Assembly: GCA_964653145.1 (NCBI GenBank)
Contig: CAZZCG010000016.1
Coordinates: forward strand, 1 to 64,000
Length of the DNA: 64,000 bases
Reading direction: 5' to 3'
From: Pseudocalidococcus sp964653145
GTDB taxonomy: Bacteria > Cyanobacteriota > Cyanobacteriia > Thermosynechococcales > Thermosynechococcaceae
The notes under the pieces are model-generated. The model had not been told where the DNA came from. It made no database searches and worked only from the letters and a program-made list of their open reading frames with translations. The number at the start of each line of letters is the position of its first letter. Positions within the stretch are counted from its first letter, which is position 1. Below are positions 1 through 8,447 of this stretch, piece by piece. The position numbers and the translations under genes were made by a program.

Positions 1-158
1 GCATGGATTTCTCGGGGGGGTGTGGAAACTGCGGTTACAGGTTCAGGGGGGTGGGGTAGAGGGAGATTCGTTAATCCGAGATTCCCCAGGCCAGTTAAAG
101 TCGGCATGGATTTCTCGGGGGGGTGTGGAAACTGCGGTTACAGGTTCAGGGGGGTGGG
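1..158. repeat. tandem repeat, 103-bp period, in the 3' part of zipN
   Basis: Bases 1-55 and 104-158 are identical, giving a direct repeat with a 103-bp period; the left copy is cut by the window edge. The unit is rich in G runs (14-20, 46-51, 117-123, 149-154). On the minus strand it encodes a proline-rich linker of ZipN. A period of 103 is not a multiple of three. The extra base lies at 53-56, four G against three at 156-158. Without it the unit would be 102 bp, exactly 34 codons. Confidence 0.9.
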
Positions 159-1473
159 TTTCGGCGGGGGGGGCAAGGACAGAATTGGCGATGGGAACGA
201 AAACATCGGGGGGGGGCACGGTAACGGGGTGGTGTTCTTTGGGCCCAGACTCGGTGGCGAGGGCATCGGCATAGGCTTGGATTTGTTCGTCAGCGAAATA
301 CTCCTCCAGACCAACGGGTTGTCCAATTAAGTCTCGAAATGAGGGGTAAACCTCTTCCCCTAGCCATTGATCCGTGTAGTGATAGAGTCCGGGGAGTAGG
401 TCGGGGGCCTGGGAGGAATATTCTTTGACAAAATTTAGAGCTTCGGTGTCTTGGGTGAGGGTTAAGGTTTGTAGGGCTTCCGTAGTTTGTCCCAGGAGCA
501 GGGCAGCACTGGCAATTTCCAGGTAGACATCTTGGTGGGGTAAAAGCCGTTTCAGCATCGACTTGGCTCGCCGAATTAAGGCCGGTTGCCGCTGACTCAC
601 TCCCCGGGCCATCAAGGCATAACTCGCTAGATAGGTGCCAACGGCAGAGGGACGGTGGGCTTCGGCTTCAAATAATTCCTGCTGTTCGGCGGTGGTTAGG
701 TAGGCTCGCAGTTGTTGAATAAATTTGAGAAAGTCATCAATTCCCAGGCCCGACTGGTCATCCCGATTCCCATCTATACCCTGCCGATCGAGGAGCATAT
801 CCTTGAGGAGCATCAACCCCCGTTGCCGTTCACTGCTTTCCAGTTCTGGGTGGGCGACTAATTCTAAGACGCGATAGGGGCGCAGGCGAAATAATTCCGT
901 TTTGAGTTGGGATTGAATATCATTAAACTGATTTTCCGAAACCAGAATGTCAAGCCCCCCCTGTAAATAATAGGCGGCGGGTTCATAATGCCCCTGTTGC
1001 CACTGCTCCCGACCCAGCTCTAAGTAGGAGAGAGCCACTGTCAGCAGAATATCGGTGTCGGCAAAGGCTGAACCTGTGTAGGGACGACGTAAATCAAAGG
1101 TGCCACGACTGAGGTGTTGTTGCCCTAATTCCAAGGCTTGATTGTAGGCCCCAAGTTCGTAAAGCAGTAGTAAGGCCCCGGGAAATTGGGTATCTTCAGC
1201 TTGAATCCCTGGAGGTTGCTCCTCGGATTTTGGTTGGGACTTAAGGTTTTGGGTATAGCTGAGCACTGCCTGGTCATACTGGTTGCGACTGAGGGGATTG
1301 CGGAGAGTTCGGTAGGCCTGGTCAATTAACTCTTGGCGAGTTGTAATGGTCGCAGTGGAATAGTGGGGGTGAGGTTGTTGTTGCTGCCGATCCTGATAGG
1401 CCTGCTCCAATTGCTCCGGCGTGGCCTGAATTGGCAGTCCGAGAATCTGATAGCAATCGAGAGAAATCTGCAT
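43..1473 (-). CDS. ftn2: ZipN/Ftn2 (ARC6-like) cell division protein, C-terminus frame-broken
   Basis: Homologue of ZipN/Ftn2, the cyanobacterial relative of plastid ARC6, which tethers FtsZ at the division site. The N-terminus (about residues 4-70) is a J-like domain with the typical start CYQILGLPIQAT and TRQELIDQAY. The HPD tripeptide of true DnaJ proteins is absent (HPH instead), as in this family. A long helical alpha-solenoid region follows, then a Pro-rich linker. The frame stops at 476 residues, short of the usual 600-800, before any transmembrane segment or the C-terminal ARC6-type domain. The stop (TCA at 43-45) lies in the left copy of a tandem repeat. Removing one G at 53-56 restores the residues THPPEPVTAVSTPPREIHA seen in the other copy, so the gene probably continues past the left edge. 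Divergent from the TagA-type gene. Confidence 0.85.
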   Translation of the reverse strand: MQISLDCYQILGLPIQATPEQLEQAYQDRQQQQPHPHYSTATITTRQELIDQAYRTLRNPLSRNQYDQAVLSYTQNLKSQPKSEEQPPGIQAEDTQFPGALLLLYELGAYNQALELGQQHLSRGTFDLRRPYTGSAFADTDILLTVALSYLELGREQWQQGHYEPAAYYLQGGLDILVSENQFNDIQSQLKTELFRLRPYRVLELVAHPELESSERQRGLMLLKDMLLDRQGIDGNRDDQSGLGIDDFLKFIQQLRAYLTTAEQQELFEAEAHRPSAVGTYLASYALMARGVSQRQPALIRRAKSMLKRLLPHQDVYLEIASAALLLGQTTEALQTLTLTQDTEALNFVKEYSSQAPDLLPGLYHYTDQWLGEEVYPSFRDLIGQPVGLEEYFADEQIQAYADALATESGPKEHHPVTVPPPDVFVPIANSVLAPPAETHPPEPVTAVSTPPREIHADFNWPGESRINESPSTPPP

Positions 1474-1701
1474 GACAACGACTAAATCTGTCCCAACCTG
1501 AAATTAAGTAATAGTAGCAAACTGCGGGGAAACGCGTAGCTTAGAGTAACATTTTCAAATGCTAACGCCCCAATCCTACCAGAGCTTTTCTCAATCGGAA
1601 ATTATTTCAACTTTTCCGCCTCCAGGCCACGGACTCAAACCCTTGCAGGCTATCTGTTTTTTGTTGAGTTTTTTCAGTGTGGAGTTTTAAGTTAAACCGC
1701 C

Positions 1702-2463
1702 ATGGAATCCCGCCAGATCCTTGGAACTCGGATTGATGCCACCACCTATGCCCAGGCCTGGGATTTAATTGGACAGTGGATTGCCGCAGAAAATTGGGGG
1801 TATGTGGTTCCGGCCAATGTCCATGTGGTCATGTCTGGAGTTTGGCATCGCCCCTACCAACGTTTGGTTAATCAGGCCAAATTGGTCACTGCTGATGGTA
1901 TGCCGTTGGTTTGGGCCTTACGAGCATTGGGGGTTGCGGCAGCAAGTCGGGTCTATGGTCCAGATTTGATGTGGAGTGGATGCGCCTGGGCAGAAAAAAA
2001 AGGGATTCCGATTTATCTCTATGGCAGTGATGCGGCCTGCTTAAGCCAACTCCAAGACCGCTTAATGGGTCAGTTTCCCGGCCTGATGATTGCTGGATGT
2101 CATGCCCCGCCGTTTCAAGCTGAGTTTTTACCCGATGATCCGGACTTAATTCAGGACTGCCTGCACATGCAAAAGAGTGGTGCCAGACTGGTTTTTGTGG
2201 GTTTGGGTTGTCCTAAACAAGAAGAATGGATGGCTCGCTATGCGGACTATTTACCTGCAATTGTTCTGGGAGTTGGCGCGGCCTTTGCATTTCATAGTCA
2301 GCAAGTTAACCAAGCTCCCCGGTGGTTGATGGCTTTGGGACTGGAGTGGCTATTCCGTCTTCTCCAAGAACCCCAGCGACTATGGCGGCGATACCTGCTG
2401 AATAATCCGGTTTTTGTTGTCCTCTTGGCCTGGCAAATACTCCATCAGAGGCATGCTAGATAA
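1702..2463 (+). CDS. WecG/TagA/CpsF-family glycosyltransferase (GT26)
   Basis: A 253-residue protein covering the whole WecG/TagA/CpsF fold. These enzymes add N-acetylmannosamine or a related sugar to a polyprenyl-diphosphate-linked acceptor at the inner face of the cytoplasmic membrane, an early step in surface glycan assembly. Recognisable motifs are VPANVHVVMSG near residue 36, TADGMPLVWALR near residue 63 (family catalytic Asp region) and FVGLGCPKQEEWMARY near residue 156. The C-terminal end is basic and hydrophobic (WLFRLLQEPQRLWRRYL), suited to peripheral membrane binding. It stands alone on the plus strand, divergent from zipN and convergent with purF 33 bp away. The donor sugar cannot be read from the sequence. 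Confidence 0.9.
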   Translation: MESRQILGTRIDATTYAQAWDLIGQWIAAENWGYVVPANVHVVMSGVWHRPYQRLVNQAKLVTADGMPLVWALRALGVAAASRVYGPDLMWSGCAWAEKKGIPIYLYGSDAACLSQLQDRLMGQFPGLMIAGCHAPPFQAEFLPDDPDLIQDCLHMQKSGARLVFVGLGCPKQEEWMARYADYLPAIVLGVGAAFAFHSQQVNQAPRWLMALGLEWLFRLLQEPQRLWRRYLLNNPVFVVLLAWQILHQRHAR

Positions 2464-2496
2464 TTTACCGAGTGGCAGTGGCCTGGAGAGCCTAGC

Positions 2497-4035
2497 TTAG
2501 CTGACCAATGACTTCTCCAGCACCAGTTTGGACCGTTTGACGGGATCTGGAATCGTAATTGGATAGTTGCCAGTAAAACAAGCTGAGCAGAATTGATGAC
2601 CGTCCTGGGCCTGGGTTGCCGCAATCATTCCTTCCCAAGTGAGATAACTGAGGGAGTCCACACCAATTTGATGGGCAATGTCCGCCACAGATTTAGTTGC
2701 AGCAATCAGTTGGTCTTGGTTATCAGTATCAATGCCATAGAAACAGGGGTGGGTAACCGGCGGCGAGGAAATTCTCATGTGGACTTCAGTGGCACCTGCT
2801 TCCCGTAATGCCCGGACAATTTTGCGGCTGGTGGTACCTCGGACAATGGAATCATCCACAATCACAATTCGTTTGCCGTCCAAGACATCTTTGAGGGGGT
2901 TGAGTTTCATCCGGATTCCCGATTCCCGCATGGCCTGGGTTGGTTGAATGAAGGTGCGGCCCACATAGCGGTTTTTAATTAAGCCTTCAGCATAGGGAAC
3001 TCCTGTGGCCTGGGAATAGCCAATGGCAGCCGGTACTCCAGAATCAGGGACAGCAATCACGATATCGGCCGGAACTGCGGATTCCTGACCCAGTTGTTGC
3101 CCCAAGCGTTGGCGATAACTATACAAACTCGTCCCTTCCATCCAGCTATCGGGACGGGCAAAGTAAATCATTTCAAAAATACAGAGTTTAGGTTGGGGGG
3201 CACTCCAAATGTGGGACTTCAAACCCTGATCGTCAATCCAAATTAATTCTCCCGGTTGAACATCCCGGACGTATTCAGCGCCAATAATATCCAAGGCACA
3301 GGTTTCGGAAGCCAACACATAATAGGACTGGCTTGAGTTCTCTCCCGCTAAAATCCCAATCACGAGGGGCCGCACCCCATGACTATCCCGGATGCCCATG
3401 AGCCCCTGGGGTGTCCCAATTACAAGGCTAAAGGCTCCTTGACACTGGTGCATGGCGGCAATTGTGCCCGAAATCCAGTCTTTGCCTGTATTCATTTCGT
3501 TGGCAATGGCCCAGGCCATGACTTCAGAGTCGGTGGTACTAATCAGGCTCGCCTGGGTGGGCATCTGGGCAGAAACAGTTTGGCGCAGGGCCTGGGTATT
3601 GACCAAGTTGCCGTTGTGAGCCAAAGCCAGGGGGCCGAGGGGGGTGGGGACAAGTACGGGTTGGGCGTTGACAATGCGGCTGGAGCCAGTGGTGGAGTAA
3701 CGGGTATGACCAACGGCTAGGGTGCCGCCCATGTGTTGCAGTGTGGATTCATCAAAAACTTGCGAAACCAGGCCCATGTCTTTGTGGAGATGAACATCGG
3801 CTCCGGTGAAGGTGGCAATGCCTGCGGATTCTTGGCCTCGGTGTTGGAGGGCGTAAAGACCAAAATAGGTGAGTTTGGCCACTTCCAGGCCTGGGCCATA
3901 AATCCCAAAGACCCCACAGGCTTCCTCTGGTTTATCTGGGTGCTCCACGGCAGCCAAGCTAAAGCTAACAGAATCAACAACAGGGGCCATTGGACTGAGC
4001 TTACTAGTCAGACTAGATTCAGAGGGGAGAGACAT
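2497..4035 (-). CDS. purF: amidophosphoribosyltransferase
   Basis: First committed step of purine synthesis: PRPP plus glutamine gives 5-phosphoribosylamine. Residues 38-43 read EACGVF, so Cys40 is the Ntn glutaminase nucleophile after a 39-residue propeptide that is probably cleaved. The Ntn domain includes YALQHRGQESAG and SRIVNAQPV. The phosphoribosyltransferase domain carries the PRPP loop VIVDDSIVRGTTS. Cysteines at KLCIFE, THPCFYG and FCSACF match the 4Fe-4S ligands of the Bacillus-type enzyme, so an iron-sulfur cluster is likely. At 512 residues it is full length. It is transcribed alone; the next minus-strand gene upstream lies 597 bp away. Confidence 0.97.
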   Translation of the reverse strand: MSLPSESSLTSKLSPMAPVVDSVSFSLAAVEHPDKPEEACGVFGIYGPGLEVAKLTYFGLYALQHRGQESAGIATFTGADVHLHKDMGLVSQVFDESTLQHMGGTLAVGHTRYSTTGSSRIVNAQPVLVPTPLGPLALAHNGNLVNTQALRQTVSAQMPTQASLISTTDSEVMAWAIANEMNTGKDWISGTIAAMHQCQGAFSLVIGTPQGLMGIRDSHGVRPLVIGILAGENSSQSYYVLASETCALDIIGAEYVRDVQPGELIWIDDQGLKSHIWSAPQPKLCIFEMIYFARPDSWMEGTSLYSYRQRLGQQLGQESAVPADIVIAVPDSGVPAAIGYSQATGVPYAEGLIKNRYVGRTFIQPTQAMRESGIRMKLNPLKDVLDGKRIVIVDDSIVRGTTSRKIVRALREAGATEVHMRISSPPVTHPCFYGIDTDNQDQLIAATKSVADIAHQIGVDSLSYLTWEGMIAATQAQDGHQFCSACFTGNYPITIPDPVKRSKLVLEKSLVS

Positions 4036-4632
4036 TGTCAGAGTTACCTAACCGCTAAACGGAGCACTAAGGAAAAATAAACGCTAAACCGGACGAACAA
4101 CCTGGAAAAATCAAGGCTAAGAAAAGGTTAAAACCACTACAGACAACTATATGGTGATTAATCCGCTCTCACTCCGAGTTTAGATACCTTTTTCGTAAAG
4201 TATTCCAGAGGGAGAACCCCAGAAGTCTAGAGTTTAGCATCCTGTCCTTAAACTCCGGCCTGGAGCGGTTTTAAGGAAAATTGCGTCGGTAGAAACCCCA
4301 GGGCAACACTGAATTACTTTGCTTCCTCCCCCAAACATAGATCCATTAAGGCCACCATCTCCTGATGACCCGCAAGCCCTGGCCTGTGGCTTTCCCAGAT
4401 GAGATAGGGCATTGATCTGCTGCTTTGAAAAGTAACCCGCCGGATTAGATGTATCCCATAGCCCCTTAGATGCTCTTTGATTTTCTTCCCTGTGCCCAGT
4501 AATACAACTGAATATTTTTTTTGACTCTTAGCCTACAAATCCTCGGAGTCTCTAGGTTCTACCATGATTAAGACCAGATTATCATTATGGGATTTGAGTG
4601 GAGTTTTGCAGTTGCCAGAGTGCTCTTTATGC
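4036..4632. other. 597-bp spacer between purF and the glucokinase gene
   Basis: No intact gene was found. It should hold the purF promoter near its left end, but no clear -35/-10 pair stands out. It contains a hairpin at 4246-4276: arms CCTTAAA and TTTAAGG enclose an inner CTCC/GGAG stem whose loop is part of a GGCCTGG motif. It also contains a possible decayed minus-strand ORF, listed separately. Confidence 0.6.
4314..4565 (-). pseudogene. possible decayed small ORF
   Basis: On the minus strand an ATG at 4565 opens MVEPRDSEDL, then meets an in-frame TAG (4533-4535). The same frame then stays open for 72 codons to a TAA at 4314-4316, with text such as YSVVLLGTGKKIKEHLRGYG and PYLIWESHRPGLAGHQEM. 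No other start codon precedes the open part closely. The composition looks protein-like and the frame follows the glucokinase gene in the same direction, about 70 bp after its stop. A single nonsense change in an 82-residue gene would explain it. A 73-codon opening can also occur by chance, and no family was recognised. Confidence 0.3.
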
Positions 4633-5535
4633 CTATGTTGGCTGAGAATCCAGGAGATCCCAGGCCAGTTTAGCTGCCCCGACGATACCCGCTTGATTGC
4701 CCAATTCGGCCCGGAGAATTTTCAAGCCTTCCCGCGAACTTAAAAGCACCCGTTTTTCCACTTCGGCCCAAAGAGAGGGAAGAAATAAATCCATTGCTGC
4801 ACTGACACCCCCACCGATCAGGATTGCTTCTGGGGTCAAGATATACAAAAACGAGGCAATTCCCGCTGCTAAGTCTTGCCCAAAGGTGGCCCAAAATGCC
4901 AGGGCATCCCCATCTCCAGACCGGGCCTGGGCTGCAAGGACACTAGGGTCTATGCCGGTGCGCCGTTTAATGGCTGTGGCTGAGCAGAGTTGTTCGAGGG
5001 AGCCTTGATTGCCACTGTTGCAGGGGTGTCCGTGGAGATCAACGGTAATTAGGCCCATCTCCGCAGCGGTACCCAGACGACCGACAAAGAGTTTACCGTT
5101 CAACATCAGGCCGCCCCCAACCCCTGTGCCCAATGTCAGCAGAACTGCATCCCTAAAGTTACGTCCAGCTCCTAACCAGGCCTCACCCACGAGGGCACAA
5201 TTGGCATCATTGGCCAGAATTACCGGGTGATGGGTCATTTTTTCGAGGGCTTCAGCAATGTGAACATCTCGCCAGTCATCTAAATTGATGGCGACACGAA
5301 CGACTTTCCCTGTGCGATCCGTGGGGCCTGGGACACCCATGCCAATGGCTTTGGTTCTGTTCTCTGGGTCGATGGTTTCCAGGGTTTCGACAATGGCCTG
5401 GATGACAGCGGTGGGGGAGGCGGGGCGGGGGGTGGGTACGGTAATTTTTTGTAAACAGATGCCTTTGGCGTTAAACCGACCAAATTTGATGGCGGTGCCA
5501 CCGAGGTCAATGCCTAATACTTCCGGCTCGCTCAT
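4633..5535 (-). CDS. ROK-family glucokinase
   Basis: Phosphorylates glucose with ATP, feeding glycolysis and the oxidative pentose phosphate route. The N-terminus EVLGIDLGGTAIKFGRF is the ATP-binding phosphate-1 motif, ANDANCALVGEAWLGAG carries the catalytic Asp region, and LTLGTGVGGGL is the phosphate-2 motif. In the ROK signature two of the usual zinc cysteines are replaced: the segment reads CNSGNQGSLEQLCS where the consensus is CxCGxxGCxE. At 300 residues it is full length. The ATG start is well placed after GGGAGAGGAC. First gene downstream of the LCP gene (72 bp gap), so possibly cotranscribed. Substrate assignment to glucose is from family knowledge. Confidence 0.88.
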   Translation of the reverse strand: MSEPEVLGIDLGGTAIKFGRFNAKGICLQKITVPTPRPASPTAVIQAIVETLETIDPENRTKAIGMGVPGPTDRTGKVVRVAINLDDWRDVHIAEALEKMTHHPVILANDANCALVGEAWLGAGRNFRDAVLLTLGTGVGGGLMLNGKLFVGRLGTAAEMGLITVDLHGHPCNSGNQGSLEQLCSATAIKRRTGIDPSVLAAQARSGDGDALAFWATFGQDLAAGIASFLYILTPEAILIGGGVSAAMDLFLPSLWAEVEKRVLLSSREGLKILRAELGNQAGIVGAAKLAWDLLDSQPT

Positions 5536-5607
5536 GTCCTCTCCCTTATTGGCCCGTAATTGTTACCCTGGTGAACTGTTGGATCTTGCCACAGGATGAA
5601 ACCCGGC

Positions 5608-7050
5608 TCAAAATTCCTGGGAATTGCCAGAACTTTGGCCAGTGAAGGTGGGGATTTCCGGCGGATTTTGGAGTTGCAGAACATCTTGACCCAATTGGAG
5701 CGTGATATCAGAATCTAGAACTCCGGTACTCTCAACGCGAATTTCCCCAAATCCGAGGGCAATGCGGATGGCCTGGGCGGCGGCTAGATCTCCCTGTTGG
5801 GCAATAATTCGTGTGACTGCTTGGGGCTCTGTCCAGGCCTGGGCTTGATAGACATTGCCATAGCCCGCCGCTTGGAGTCTTTCGATTAATGGCTCAATTT
5901 CCGGGTGGGTGGAACCCTGAGAACTCCAGGTTGTTGATGCGATGGCTCCAGGGGGTTGGTAGGGTTGAATCGCAATTCGCAACTGCTGCGGGCGGCGGGC
6001 CTCAAAATCATGGATTGGTTCATCCCGAAAATGCTGATTCACGAGGGTGGGAATTTGACCATAGCGAGGTAGCCAGTAACTTGGGTTTCCCGCATCCTGA
6101 CCGTCGTTGTTGAAGTAACCTGGCAGCATCAGCATCTGCATCCGGGAGCGCGGGAGTTGGCTCATAAAGCCGGCCAGTTGTCCGAGTTCCTGCAGGCTTA
6201 AGTTGGTATCTAAGCTTTCCTGGGTGACCTGGACAATCTGGGGGATCCGGGTGAGTGTTTCCGGCTTTAAAGTTTGCTCGACTAGGGCCCGCAGGAGTGC
6301 TTGCTGCCGTTGAACCCGGCCAATATCTCCCAGGGCATCATAGCGAAACCGCAAAAAGTCCATCGCAGTTTCGCCATCTAGGTGCTGGGGGCCGGCCTGG
6401 AGATCGATATTCAAGCGTTGACTATCGTCTCGATACTTGAGATCTTGGGGCACATACACTGTGACTCCCCCGAGGGCATCAATGAGTTTAGTTACCCCTT
6501 GTACATTGATCCGGAGGTAGCGGTCAATTGGAATCCCCCCTAAAAGTTCGCTGAGGGTTTCTGCGGTGAGGGCTGGGCCTCCGAGGGCATTGGCTTCATT
6601 GATTTTGGCATCCCCGCGCCCAGGAATGAAGGTCAGGGTATCCCGGGGGATAGAGAGCACCACCAAGCGCTGATTTTCTGGATCAAACCGCAGCAGTAAC
6701 AGGGTATCGGATAGTCCCTCCAGGGAATTAACAGGAGCATGGTAAGTGAGGGTGGCTGGGGGCGGTTCGTCCACATCTGAGGTTAAAACCTTAGTCCCGA
6801 TCACCATCAAGGTCAGAGGCTGATCGAGGTTGAGAGTGCTACGCGGGGCCTGGGAGAAAATGGCCGCTTCACTGGAGCTGAGAGTCCGTTGCTGTAGGGG
6901 GGTACTTTGGGTGACCAGGGCAAACAATCCCCCACTGGCGGCTGAGACCAGGCCAATGCCTAGGACACCAGCTAACCACCAAAACCGGTGTAAATCTGTT
7001 GGGTAAGTTTGGAACTGATGCCGGAATGGCCGCCGAAACCGGATAAACAA
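5608..7050 (-). CDS. LytR-CpsA-Psr (LCP) family protein
   Basis: LCP proteins transfer lipid-linked glycans to the cell wall or other acceptors on the outer face of the membrane. A basic cytoplasmic N-terminus is followed by one transmembrane helix (about residues 24-46, WWLAGVLGIGLVSAASGGLF). The LCP domain spans about residues 80-300, with LLLRFDPENQRLVVLSIPRD, GDAKINEANALGG, FLRFRYD and the arginine-rich GRVQRQQALLR. Residues about 350-455 resemble a LytR_C domain. Translation starts at a TTG (7050) with GAGG five bases upstream; no in-frame ATG is near and an in-frame TAA closes the region above. Lies between the DUF2993 gene (68 bp upstream) and the glucokinase gene. Confidence 0.9.
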   Translation of the reverse strand: MFIRFRRPFRHQFQTYPTDLHRFWWLAGVLGIGLVSAASGGLFALVTQSTPLQQRTLSSSEAAIFSQAPRSTLNLDQPLTLMVIGTKVLTSDVDEPPPATLTYHAPVNSLEGLSDTLLLLRFDPENQRLVVLSIPRDTLTFIPGRGDAKINEANALGGPALTAETLSELLGGIPIDRYLRINVQGVTKLIDALGGVTVYVPQDLKYRDDSQRLNIDLQAGPQHLDGETAMDFLRFRYDALGDIGRVQRQQALLRALVEQTLKPETLTRIPQIVQVTQESLDTNLSLQELGQLAGFMSQLPRSRMQMLMLPGYFNNDGQDAGNPSYWLPRYGQIPTLVNQHFRDEPIHDFEARRPQQLRIAIQPYQPPGAIASTTWSSQGSTHPEIEPLIERLQAAGYGNVYQAQAWTEPQAVTRIIAQQGDLAAAQAIRIALGFGEIRVESTGVLDSDITLQLGQDVLQLQNPPEIPTFTGQSSGNSQEF

Positions 7051-7118
7051 CGATGCCTCAGGAATAGGAAAGCATTAACCAAAATCGCACAATTAATCCA
7101 GCACCATAGCACATTGCG

Positions 7119-7931
7119 TCAAGCCGGGAGGGGGTTCAAAGCTCCAGTTTGTTGACCGGCCACCGGAAAATGTCGAATTTCAGCATAACCACTCAAGAGC
7201 AGGCAGTCCCCTTGGGTAACCAGCCGATTAAGCTTTAACAGGACGCCATCAAGATCAAACCGTTCTAAGTCCACCATGGCATTCAAAAGTTCAACCAATA
7301 CTGCGGTCAAGCGTTGACTAATGGAATGTTGCCCCTCAGGGATGTCTTGGCTAAGCCACTGGGCCTGGGTAAATAGAATCTTGGTTCGCCGCTCAATTTT
7401 GAGAGCAGTTTGTACATGAATTGGGACTTGCCCATGGAAGGGAAGCTCAACAAAAGCCTTAATTCTGACTTGATTATCTGGAAGTAATTTAATCGCCACC
7501 TGGCTGAAATTAACGGGTTCTTCCCCTGAAATTGCTGCAATCTCCGGGGTGAGAATATTTCTGAGCCGAGATTGAACCAGTTCAGCTTGAAACGCCTGAT
7601 TGATTCCTGCTTCGGTTAGGACGATTTCAGCCACGGCCTGGGTCGGATGTTGCAGCCGTAACTTGCCCTGAAAAATTGCACCCCAATCTAATTCAACGGC
7701 ATCAGTGGCAAAGGACATTTGGGCTACAGGGAATTGGCGACGAATCTCCAGGCCCCGCCCCTGCATCTTAAAGCTATCGATTTTGCCTTGAAGAATCTTC
7801 GTGGCCGGGAAACAACCCAAATCCACAGCTACAGATTCCGCCTGCGAGAAAAGGTGAGTGATGGCCTGGGTGGCAACGGTATTCAGGAGCTGAGTGCCGA
7901 AGTCAGGGGAAAGGGCAGGAGCTGCAAACAT
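7119..7931 (-). CDS. DUF2993 domain protein (LmeA-like)
   Basis: A 270-residue DUF2993 protein, a family common in cyanobacteria and actinobacteria; the mycobacterial relative LmeA binds phospholipid and takes part in lipoglycan maturation. The conserved central part reads SVAVDLGCFPATKILQGKID, then VLTEAGINQAFQAE and KAFVELPFHGQVPI. No convincing signal peptide or transmembrane helix is seen, so location is uncertain. First gene of a minus-strand block with the LCP and glucokinase genes. The neighbourhood suggests an envelope role, but the molecular function here is not known. Confidence 0.8.
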   Translation of the reverse strand: MFAAPALSPDFGTQLLNTVATQAITHLFSQAESVAVDLGCFPATKILQGKIDSFKMQGRGLEIRRQFPVAQMSFATDAVELDWGAIFQGKLRLQHPTQAVAEIVLTEAGINQAFQAELVQSRLRNILTPEIAAISGEEPVNFSQVAIKLLPDNQVRIKAFVELPFHGQVPIHVQTALKIERRTKILFTQAQWLSQDIPEGQHSISQRLTAVLVELLNAMVDLERFDLDGVLLKLNRLVTQGDCLLLSGYAEIRHFPVAGQQTGALNPLPA

Positions 7932-8182
7932 GGGGATTATTAAGTAATGTTGCGTTCTGTGTACTAGCTTAACAAATCTAAATCTACCTGCCTAGGAAAT
8001 ATCCTGCTGCCCCAGCGCTCGAATCTGTCTAGACCAGGCCTGGGAAAGTCTTGAGGGTGGATCTTTAAATTCCCTAGGTGAGTGATAAGTAAAGTAAATC
8101 TGGGGCCTGGGGTAATCCGGGATAATTGGGATGGGTACCTAGACGTAGGCGGGCCTCAGGCCAAGTCAATAGGGACAAAGCG

Positions 8183-8407
8183 ATGACGGAACATGATTTT
8201 CAACAGGCTGTACTTTCGCAACTGGAGAGAATAGAAAAAGATGTGGATGGGCTAAAACGGGGTGTGGATGGCCTGAAGCAAGAGCTAAGTTTGACCAATG
8301 TTCGAGTTGATACCTATCAAAAGGCTTCCGGGCAAGTGGTTAATTTGGCATTCGGTTTGATTGTGACAGCGACAGCAACCATCATTGCCTCAACAATTTT
8401 GCGCTAG
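8183..8407 (+). CDS. small coiled-coil membrane protein, unknown function
   Basis: A 74-residue protein. The ATG at 8183 is preferred over an upstream in-frame start at 8126 because AGGGA lies about nine bases before it and the upstream extension is short and arginine-rich. Residues 1-45 are charged and heptad-like, with a tandem seven-residue repeat (DVDGLKR, GVDGLKQ) typical of a coiled coil. Residues 50-72 form one transmembrane helix (VVNLAFGLIVTATATIIAST) and the tail is a single Arg. First gene of a plus-strand operon; the GtrB-type gene follows after 40 bp. It resembles many small phage and cyanobacterial coiled-coil anchor proteins; no specific function can be given. Confidence 0.7.
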   Translation: MTEHDFQQAVLSQLERIEKDVDGLKRGVDGLKQELSLTNVRVDTYQKASGQVVNLAFGLIVTATATIIASTILR

Positions 8408-8447
8408 GTTTGGGGAAAACTTAGTCTTCTGCTCCTAAAATCTCCCA

